Assembly: GCA_036454645.1 (NCBI GenBank) | Contig: JAZHSQ010000026.1 | Span: forward strand, 1 to 26,022 | Length of the DNA: 26,022 nt | Direction of reading: 5' to 3' | Origin: Olsenella_K sp036454645 | GTDB taxonomy: Bacteria; Actinomycetota; Coriobacteriia; Coriobacteriales; Atopobiaceae | Shown: positions 17,717 to 24,176 of the stretch, piece after piece | Position numbering within the stretch: the stretch's first letter is position 1 | Layout of the letters: each line of letters opens with the position of its first letter | Notes under the pieces: model-generated | What the model was told of the DNA's origin: nothing | The model's database searches: none | The model's input: the letters and a program-made list of their open reading frames with translations, nothing else | Made by a program: the position numbers and the translations under genes

Positions 17717-18271
17717 CTATGGCTGCAGCCTCTCGTAGCTGCCGGGACCCAGCCAGAGCTCGACGAGCACCTCCACGCCGGGCTGGTCGAGGACGTCCTC
17801 GAGCCGGGGGCGCTCGGGACGCGCGCGGCCCTCGTCGCCGGGGCGCGTCGCGAGGCGGGCGGTCGCGACCGCGGCGAAGAGCTGCGAAAGCCTGGCCTCG
17901 GCGTCGTCCTCGAGGGTGGCGGAGAAGGCCAGGGCGCCCAGGTAGCGCTCGAGGAGCGCCGCGAGCTCGTCCGCGAGGCGCTCGCGCTCCTCGTCGAGCA
18001 TCGCGCCGAGGTTCTTCTTGCCCCCGCGATCTTCGAAGGCCGCTTTGACCTGCGGCAGCGTGAGGCCGCGGCGCCGGTGGCGCGCCACGACGAACAGCGT
18101 TGCCAGGTCGGTTCGGCTGTAGGTGCGGCGACCCCACGTGCCCGACTCGGGGGAGAGGATGCCGACGCCGCCCTCTCCCTCGTAGCAGCATCGCTGGATG
18201 TCGCGGCGAGTCAGGTCGGTCAGCCTCTCGGCGTCCGACACCCTCCAGCCGTCCTGCTTGGCATCGCCCAC
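17717..18271 (-). CDS. MerR-family transcriptional regulator
   Basis: MerR proteins are dimers that bind inverted repeats in promoters. The N-terminal winged helix is clear (WRVSDAERLTDLTRRDIQRC ... GRRTYSRTDLATLFVVARHR, about residues 9-80), then a predicted coiled-coil/helical part with LDEERERLADELAALLERY, then an Asp/Glu/Arg tail to residue 184. No Cys cluster for metal sensing is seen, so the effector is unknown. Start is uncertain. GTG at 18271 has GGGGAGG about seven bases upstream. ATG at 18277 sits too close to that box, and ATG at 18289 has none. A 19-bp palindrome lies 28 bp upstream of the chosen start, which suggests autoregulation. The lipoprotein gene follows at 50 bp. Confidence 0.85.
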   Translation of the reverse strand: MGDAKQDGWRVSDAERLTDLTRRDIQRCCYEGEGGVGILSPESGTWGRRTYSRTDLATLFVVARHRRRGLTLPQVKAAFEDRGGKKNLGAMLDEERERLADELAALLERYLGALAFSATLEDDAEARLSQLFAAVATARLATRPGDEGRARPERPRLEDVLDQPGVEVLVELWLGPGSYERLQP

Positions 18272-18298
18272 GCGCATCCCTCCCCTCATCAACCAAAT

Positions 18299-18317
18299 CT
18301 GTTCAACGGTTGAACAG
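18299..18317. promoter_or_regulatory. 19-bp palindromic operator upstream of merR-type gene
   Basis: CTGTTCAACGGTTGAACAG is a perfect 9-1-9 inverted repeat immediately upstream of the MerR gene. Such sites are typical MerR-family operators, normally inside the promoter spacer. No convincing -10 box could be placed beside it, so the exact promoter is unclear. Confidence 0.65.
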
Positions 18318-18474
18318 CAATCGCCGTCCGTCGAGTGGCGCCGCGCGCCGCCGTGCTCGCCCATTCGTTCTCCCTCTCTTTGGGAGGGCCTCTCCCTCCC
18401 CATAAGGGGGCTTGCGAATTTCGCGAGGCGCAGGGGAGGGCGCGACAGCGCGGCGGCTGCGCTGCACGGCTGCA

Positions 18475-18547
18475 GCGGGTCCTTCTCGCCTGCGCCGCCC
18501 GCGCCCGCCGCCCGCGCCGCACGTGGCTGCAGCGGGTCCTTCTCGCC
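18475..18547 (-). repeat. Second pair of GGCGAGAAGGACCCGC motifs
   Basis: The same 16-mer as at 16779 occurs at 18490-18475 and 18547-18532 on the minus strand, each followed there by TGCAGCC. They are separated by GC-rich repeats. The rest of the merR-leuS intergenic region (18318-18764) holds no gene; long open frames there are compositional. Confidence 0.65.
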
Positions 18548-18595
18548 CGGCGTGACGCGCGCGTAACGTGGCCGCGCGCCGACCTCCGGCTTCGC

Positions 18596-18601
18596 TATAC
18601 T
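18596..18601 (+). promoter_or_regulatory. Candidate -10 of leuS
   Basis: TATACT at 18596-18601 stands in an otherwise GC-rich stretch 165 bp before leuS. No -35 box is evident. The leader between it and leuS has a small hairpin (arms 18677-18683 and 18688-18694, GAGCCGC/GCGGCTC) but no T-box core. Confidence 0.45.
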
Positions 18602-18764
18602 GGGAAGCCATTGACTTTGCCCGCGCGCCCCGGGCGCCGCCCGCGCAGCACGCGCCGCCAACGCGGCCCGCTCTGGGAGCCGCAACAGCGGCTCGCGCCG
18701 GGCGCCGGCCCACCGGGGCGTGCGGCCAACGCGCGACACGCACCACGCAAGCGAGAGGATCTGC

Positions 18765-21368
18765 ATGGCTGAGAACAAGGAGTTCGAGGTCCCCGCCTAT
18801 GACGCCGAGGCCATTGAGACCAAGTGGCAGAAGACGTGGGAGGACGAGGAGCTCTACAAGACGGACGAGGACCCCTCCAAGCCCAAGAAGTACGTGCTGG
18901 AGATGTTCCCGTACCCCTCGGGCGACCTCCACATGGGCCACGCCCGCAACTACACCATCGGCGACGCGATGGCGCGCCAGGCCCGCATGAGGGGCTACGA
19001 CGTGCTGCACCCGATGGGCTTCGACGCCTTCGGCCTCCCCGCGGAGAACGCCGCGATCAAGCACAACACCCAGGCCGCCAAGTGGACCTACAAGAACATG
19101 GACACGGCCATCGCCACCATGAAGCGCATGGGCTTCTCGTACGACTACGACCGCCTGGTGCGCACCTGCGACCCCGAGTACTACAAGTGGGGCCAGTGGA
19201 TGTTCCTCAAGATGTACGAGAAGGGCCTGGTCTACCGCGCCACCTCGCCGGTCAACTGGTGCCCCAGCTGCAAGACCGTCCTCGCCAACGAGCAGGTCGT
19301 CGAGGGCCGCTGCTGGCGCTGCGGGAGCATCCCCGAGAAGCGCAACCTCTCGCAGTGGTACCTCAAGATCACCGACTACGCCCAGGAGCTGCTGGACGAC
19401 CTCGACAAGTTGACCGGCTGGCCCGAGCGCGTCAAGGCCATGCAGCGCAACTGGATCGGCCGCTCCGAGGGCGCCGAGATCGACTTCGCCCTGGCGGAGA
19501 AGGACGGCGTGACGCCGACCGACCGCAAGATCACGGTCTTCACCACCCGCGCGGACACCCTGTTCGGCGTCTCGTTCATGGTGCTGCCGCCCGAGAGCGA
19601 GCTCGCCGCCGAGCTCGTGGCCGGCACCGAGTACGAGGCCGCCTACCAGGAGCTCAAGAGCGCCACGGAGAAGATCTCCAGCGTCGACCGCCAGGGCTCC
19701 GACCGCGAGAAGCACGGCGTCTTCACCGGCCGCTACGTGATCAACCCCATCAACGGCAGGCCCGCGCCCATCTGGGTGGCCGACTACGTCCTGCTCGACT
19801 ACGGCACCGGCGCCGTCATGGGCGTGCCCTGCGGCGACCAGCGCGACTTCGACTTCGCCCGCAAGTACGGCCTGCCCATCCCGCCGATCATCTGCGAGAA
19901 GGATGACCCGCTCTACGACCGCCTGAAGGACGTGCGCGACCTCGAGGTCACCGACGTCGACTGGGACGGCGCCATGGCCGCCGAGGGCTACCTCGTGCAG
20001 TCCGGCCAGTTCACCGGCATGCGCGGCGGCAAGCACTCCGAGGCCGTCGACGCCATGATCTCCTACCTCGAGGAGCGCGGCCTGGGCCGCACGACGGTGC
20101 AGTTCCGCCTGCGCGACTGGCTGATCAGCCGCCAGCGCTACTGGGGCAACCCCATCCCGATGATCCACTGCGACTGCTGCGGCGACGTGCCCGTGCCCTA
20201 CGATGACCTGCCGGTCAGGCTGCCGGAGAACCTCGACCTGGGCGCCGGCGAGACTCTCGCCGAGTACGCGCCGTTCTACGAGACCACCTGCCCCAAGTGC
20301 GGCAGGCCGGCCAAGCGCATCACCGACACCATGGACACCTTCACGTGCTCCAGCTGGTACTACCTACGCTACTGCGACCCGCACAACGAGGAGCTGCCCT
20401 TCTCCAAGGAGGCGGTAAACCGCTGGATGCCCGTCGACAACTACATCGGCGGCATCGAGCACGCGATCCTGCACCTGCTCTACTCGCGCTTCTGGACCAA
20501 GGTCTGCCGCGACCTGGGCATGATCGACGCGGACGAGCCCTTCACCAACCTGCTCTGCCAGGGCATGGTCAAGGACGAGAACGGCGACACCATGTCCAAG
20601 TCCAAGGGCAACGTCGTGCCGCCGTCGAGCGTCATCGGGCCGTACGGCGCGGACACGATGCGCCTCGCGATCCTCTTCATCGCCCCGTCGGAGAAGGACT
20701 TCAACTGGGACCCCGAGGCCGTGGCCGGCGCCAACCGCTTCATCAAGCGCGCCTGGCGCATCGTCTGGCTGCTCACCGAGGGCATGGGCGCCGCTGCCGC
20801 CGGCACCGCCGCGGCCGCGCCCGTCGCTGCCGCCGCGGCGGCCGCGCTCGACCCCTCCAAGCTCACCGGCGCGTCCAAGGAGCTCTGGCGCGAGCTCAAC
20901 GAGCACGGCGTCAAGTGCACGGAGGACTTCGACCGCGGCCAGTTCAACACCGCCATCTCCGCCGTCATGGAGCTCGTGAACGCCGCGAGCAAGTACGTGA
21001 ACGACGTGCCGGTCGCCGAGCGCGACGCCGCCCTCTGCATGAGGGTCGCCCACGACGTGGTCGCGATGCTCGCCCCGATCATCCCGCACTGGGCCGAGGA
21101 GCTCTTCCACGCGGCTCTCGGTCGCGAGGGCTCGGTCTACAACGAGCCGTGGCCCGAGTTCGACCCCGACCAGGCAAAGAGCGACGAGGTCCAGATTGCG
21201 GTGCAGGTCAAGGGCAAGGTTCGCGCCCGCATCGACGTCGCCGCCGACGCCTCGAAGGAGGAGCTCGAGGAGGCCGCCAAGGCCGCCGTGGCCGACCAGC
21301 TCGAGGGCAAGACGATCAAGAAGGTCATCGTTGTCCCCGGCAGGCTTGTGAACATCGTGGCCATCTAG
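18765..21368 (+). CDS. leuS: Leucine--tRNA ligase
   Basis: LeuRS charges tRNA-Leu and edits mischarged tRNA through its CP1 domain. The 867 residues show PYPSGDLHMGH (HIGH motif at 56-59), zinc-like cysteines in C-P-S-C (about 166-169) and CWRCG, the editing-domain text TTRADTLFG, ADYVL and GTGAVMGVP, and the KMSKS motif as TMSKSKGN (609-616; Thr replaces the first Lys). Residues about 675-696 are an Ala-rich low-complexity insert (GAAAAGTAAAAPVAAAAAA) at the junction of catalytic core and anticodon domain. The ATG at 18765 has GAGAGGA upstream. The gene is divergent from merR and ends in a strong terminator. Confidence 0.98.
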   Translation: MAENKEFEVPAYDAEAIETKWQKTWEDEELYKTDEDPSKPKKYVLEMFPYPSGDLHMGHARNYTIGDAMARQARMRGYDVLHPMGFDAFGLPAENAAIKHNTQAAKWTYKNMDTAIATMKRMGFSYDYDRLVRTCDPEYYKWGQWMFLKMYEKGLVYRATSPVNWCPSCKTVLANEQVVEGRCWRCGSIPEKRNLSQWYLKITDYAQELLDDLDKLTGWPERVKAMQRNWIGRSEGAEIDFALAEKDGVTPTDRKITVFTTRADTLFGVSFMVLPPESELAAELVAGTEYEAAYQELKSATEKISSVDRQGSDREKHGVFTGRYVINPINGRPAPIWVADYVLLDYGTGAVMGVPCGDQRDFDFARKYGLPIPPIICEKDDPLYDRLKDVRDLEVTDVDWDGAMAAEGYLVQSGQFTGMRGGKHSEAVDAMISYLEERGLGRTTVQFRLRDWLISRQRYWGNPIPMIHCDCCGDVPVPYDDLPVRLPENLDLGAGETLAEYAPFYETTCPKCGRPAKRITDTMDTFTCSSWYYLRYCDPHNEELPFSKEAVNRWMPVDNYIGGIEHAILHLLYSRFWTKVCRDLGMIDADEPFTNLLCQGMVKDENGDTMSKSKGNVVPPSSVIGPYGADTMRLAILFIAPSEKDFNWDPEAVAGANRFIKRAWRIVWLLTEGMGAAAAGTAAAAPVAAAAAAALDPSKLTGASKELWRELNEHGVKCTEDFDRGQFNTAISAVMELVNAASKYVNDVPVAERDAALCMRVAHDVVAMLAPIIPHWAEELFHAALGREGSVYNEPWPEFDPDQAKSDEVQIAVQVKGKVRARIDVAADASKEELEEAAKAAVADQLEGKTIKKVIVVPGRLVNIVAI

Positions 21369-21448
21369 CGCCGCCGAGGCGCGACGTGGGCGGCCCGCAG
21401 CGCGGTGCGCCCCGTGGCGCGGGTGCGCTGTCGCACGTCCGCGTGTCC

Positions 21449-21535
21449 GAGGCTGCAGGTCCCAGTGCTGCCGAGGTTGCAGGTTCCAGTGCTGCCGAGG
21501 CTGCAGGTTCCAGTGCTGCCGAGGCTGCAGGTCCC
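21449..21535 (+). repeat. 24-bp tandem repeat downstream of leuS
   Basis: Three full 24-bp units begin at 21449, 21473 and 21497, and a partial fourth begins at 21521. Each starts GAGG(C/T)TGCAGGT(C/T)CCAGTG. Only single bases differ between copies. The repeat lies between the leuS stop codon and its terminator, so it is transcribed but probably untranslated. Confidence 0.85.
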
Positions 21536-21564
21536 GCGTCACCTTGACCAGGTTTTCAAACTAT

Positions 21565-21604
21565 CCGGCACCCCCGCGTCTCGCGAGGGTGCCGGTTTTC
21601 TTTG
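21565..21604 (+). terminator. Rho-independent terminator of leuS
   Basis: CCGGCACCC-C-CGCG pairs with CGCG-A-GGGTGCCGG across a 3-base loop, followed by TTTTCTTTG. This is the only canonical terminator with a real U-tract in the window. Confidence 0.93.
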
Positions 21605-22091
21605 TCTGGTGGTGTGAACGACCAGCCGCTTAAGCTCCACATGCCCTTAGTGCAATTATCTTTATGACTTTCTGCATCTCGACAACTTAGGGACGGGTCA
21701 TAAGCGCCCAAGGGATTCTTTGCGCTCAAATGGAGGGTGGCGTATGGCTCTCCTCGGCCACGTATCGGCTGTATCCTGGGAAAACGTAACGGTGGGAGTA
21801 AGGCTTTTCCCTCCGGCTGTAGTAAGACCCGTCCCTAGCTTGCTGAAAAACAGAAAACCGTTTTGAAAGTTGCACCGGAGACTCTGGCTCCCTGAAGATG
21901 TCGACCCAACAAAGGCGTCGCCCTACAGAAGCTAACGTAAGGAACATGCGCGCGTTCAAAACGACTGCCCCCCTAAGCCGTGCAGCGTGCACACTATTGC
22001 ATGGCCAAGACCCTGTGTGGTCTTCGCTGCCATTGGTTGCATGCTTGACGTAGTGCCAGTCTGAGCTCAGACACAGGATGTCGTCCTCGTG
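21605..22091. other. Gene-poor, lower-GC stretch between leuS and the island gene
   Basis: Besides the inverted-repeat element, I see no supported gene here. An 88-codon minus-strand frame (21726-21992) overlaps the element, lacks a ribosome binding site and resembles nothing known. The base composition differs from the regions on either side, which suggests acquired DNA. Confidence 0.5.
21687..21838. mobile_element. MITE-like element with 12-bp inverted ends
   Basis: TAGGGACGGGTC at 21688-21699 and its exact complement GACCCGTCCCTA at 21826-21837 bound a 150-bp segment with no gene. Size and ends fit a miniature inverted-repeat element or a REP-type element. The GC content is lower than the flanking housekeeping DNA. 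No flanking target duplication is obvious. Similar GGGACGGGTC ends are what I would expect of elements moved by REP-associated transposases, but no such gene is in the window. Confidence 0.5.
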
Positions 22092-23138
22092 CTACCAGGG
22101 GTAGTACGGTTGCGAGTAGGCGGCGGCTTCCAGTACGTAGCTTCGTTCGCTCAGGCTCCTCTTCCGCGCAGCAATCCAGAACCGACAGGCCTCCTCGAAG
22201 AGCTTGCGATGGGTTTCCTGGTAGTTGGCAGGAAGCCTGGAGACGTAGAGTCCTATGTTCTTTCGAATCGATGCCGCGATTTCGTCGAGCAGCGCGATGT
22301 CCTGGAGGTGCCGGGGTCGTACGACTGTCACGCCCATTCCAAGCGCGGCGAACGCGTTTCGCCTGCGTTCGTCAGCGTCATTCTCCTCTTTCGTGGAGTG
22401 GTAGAGAGTGCTGTCGTATTCGACGGGATAGTGGGCTCGTCTCCAGAAGAAGTCAGGCCTGATGGTCCGCTGACCTCCAAGCAGCCGCGATGCCCCCTCG
22501 TTGAGTTCGATCTCATGGTTGAGCAAGGGGTCGCCCAAGCCGTACCCGCCATACCGCAGCGGTAGCCGAAACATGATTGAGAGCGTGCTTTCTGCCGGGG
22601 AGCCCGATCCGTCTGCGAGGTATTGGCAGGCGAGTAGGGCGCGCCGCCTTCCACTGATGCCCTCTGCCTTCAAGGCGTAGCTCTTGATCGACGAGACGCG
22701 TGTTAGAGGGCCGACGCCGTATGTCGGCATCGGGTCCGTCATCCTATATGTGCCGCAAAGCTCGTGCCCCAGCTCGAGAAGTTCGACGAGTGACAGTCTC
22801 TCTGCTGCCATGAGGAACAACAGCTCCGGCGCCACCACGTAGACTTCGCCCCCGACTCGTACTACGGAGCGACTTGGGAGCTCGTGAGAGATGATCCTGA
22901 CGCGCGCGCCCTTGAGCCGACGCTTCGACGAGCTGTCGCCGACGAGCAAACAGACGGTCTCGTCTCCACAGAGCCTTAGGTCTCGCAAGTCCCTGACGGT
23001 CGCGGCGGACGGTGCGTCCACGTTGAGATGGGCGCGGCGTTTTGGAAGTCGGGTTCCACTTCCGGTGACGGACACCCTGGTGTCAACGTGGGTCCTCCAG
23101 TATCGAAGGGCCGACCCATCACAGAGAACAGCTTCCAT
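22092..23138 (-). CDS. Predicted AbiEi-like / PD-(D/E)XK nuclease-domain protein
   Basis: This 348-residue protein seems to have two parts. The N-terminal half resembles the C-terminal domain of AbiEi-family antitoxin/regulators: a short GSALRYWRT segment, then beta strands, then VVAPELLFLMAAERLS, matching the usual TSPERTLLDLA position. The C-terminal half resembles DUF559/Vsr-like endonucleases, with E183, RPDFFW (D229), VEYDS (E240-Y-D242), H247 and DERRRNAFAALGMGVTVVRP. Together these outline an E...D...ExD site. There is no N-terminal winged helix, so it could be a single nuclease-like protein. The ATG at 23138 follows GGAGG and a good promoter lies upstream. It stands alone in low-GC, gene-poor DNA. 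Proteins of this design are frequent in Coriobacteriia and, as far as I know, uncharacterised. Confidence 0.65.
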   Translation of the reverse strand: MEAVLCDGSALRYWRTHVDTRVSVTGSGTRLPKRRAHLNVDAPSAATVRDLRDLRLCGDETVCLLVGDSSSKRRLKGARVRIISHELPSRSVVRVGGEVYVVAPELLFLMAAERLSLVELLELGHELCGTYRMTDPMPTYGVGPLTRVSSIKSYALKAEGISGRRRALLACQYLADGSGSPAESTLSIMFRLPLRYGGYGLGDPLLNHEIELNEGASRLLGGQRTIRPDFFWRRAHYPVEYDSTLYHSTKEENDADERRRNAFAALGMGVTVVRPRHLQDIALLDEIAASIRKNIGLYVSRLPANYQETHRKLFEEACRFWIAARKRSLSERSYVLEAAAYSQPYYPW

Positions 23139-23165
23139 GGATTACCTCCAAACAATGAGATAACC

Positions 23166-23194
23166 CTTATAACCTGCAGTAATAGGAAAATCAA
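23166..23194 (-). promoter_or_regulatory. Promoter of the island nuclease-like gene
   Basis: On the minus strand TTGATT (23194-23189) and TATAAG (23171-23166) are 17 bases apart, about 28 bases before the start codon. It is the best sigma-70-type promoter in the window, set in AT-rich DNA. Confidence 0.75.
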
Positions 23195-24060
23195 GATAGA
23201 AAATTGATGCAATATTCATGCAAGCGAGACATGGTGCCCTAGCTGGGGCTCGAGATGGCAGAGACAGGAGTGCGATATAGGCCCAGGCAGGGCATCTCGC
23301 TTGGCCAGAGCCCTCGGTGACTGGGGGGAGCCACGGATGTGACAATCGCTATTCGGAGAGACGCTGCTCGACGTCGCGCACCATAACATTACATGACCTC
23401 GACGTAGCATGACATGGCGACGGACGGTACGAATTGTGGCTACGTAAGGCGTGGGCGGAAGGCCATCAAAGAGTCCGATGGTCCCGCGAGAGCCTGGCAT
23501 CTTCGGACTCGGCTACGGCTGCAACTTTTCGCGTCAGATTCTGCATTACAGCAACATATGGATGGGTCACGTTTACTCAGGATGAGTCCTAAAGACGGTT
23601 TGATGGCCTTCGGCAGGCCGGCGGCTATGGGTAGCTCATTGAATCCTGGGAAAACGTGGCTCTTTCCAATCGAGTTAACCTACGGACACTTCGTGACCTA
23701 TCCTTAAGCTGTCCAAATGCAGAAACTCACGAAAAATATTGCAGTTGGTTCGTCCCAACTCGCGTGGTTGCACCGTAGGCTGTCTACCGTTCCTGCGCCG
23801 CCCCTACTCGCCCCCTGTCCTCCGTTCCCGTCCTCGCCCGTCGCCCCCCACGGCTCCAGGCCCTGCCCACGCGCGAAAGCACGCTGAAAGCGTCGCACAA
23901 CGTTTCAGAAACAATGAAGACCCGCCCATATAACCGCAGCTTCAGGGCCGATTAACAGTGTTTCGCGCGCATGTAGCCCCTCTTGCACTCCAGTAAAACC
24001 AGCCCGACGAAAACTCCACGAAACGTCCGCCGTGGCACCCTGTCAGCGTCCGGTCGGCAA
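23195..24060. other. Gene-free stretch upstream of amt
   Basis: About 870 bp without a supported gene. A 97-codon plus-strand frame (23414-23707) and a 64-codon minus-strand frame (23704-23898) lack ribosome binding sites and recognisable motifs. The 14-mer TCCTGGGAAAACGT at 23644-23657 repeats one inside the inverted-repeat element (21774-21787), which suggests decayed mobile DNA. Possible amt promoter parts are TATAAC at 23929-23934 and a small inverted repeat GTTTCAGAAAC at 23902-23912. Confidence 0.45.
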
Positions 24061-24065
24061 GCGCC

Positions 24066-24121
24066 TCACCTGCGGGTCGCCACCCGAGCCGCAACCCGGC
24101 TCCCGCGGCGCCCGCAGGTCT
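24066..24121 (+). promoter_or_regulatory. Structured leader before amt
   Basis: ACCTGCGGG (24068-24076) can pair with CCCGCAGGT (24111-24119) and enclose a GAGCC/GGCTC hairpin (24086-24090, 24098-24102). A competing hairpin CGGGT (24073-24077) with ACCCG (24082-24086) uses parts of both. Mutually exclusive folds 60 bp before the start codon could regulate, but I recognise no known riboswitch. Confidence 0.4.
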
Positions 24122-24176
24122 CCAAGGCAAGCCGACAGAAGCGAGCCATGAGGCTCCGTACCCAAGGGAGGATCGT

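Noticed and set aside
18602..18764. T-box or leucine leader peptide before leuS
   Set aside because: No GGGTGG core, no specifier context and no short open frame rich in Leu codons; only a small hairpin.
21726..21992. 88-codon minus-strand gene
   Set aside because: It overlaps the inverted-repeat element and has no ribosome binding site or recognisable motif.
23414..23707. 97-codon plus-strand gene
   Set aside because: No ribosome binding site; the codon pattern lacks the G/C third-position bias of real genes here.
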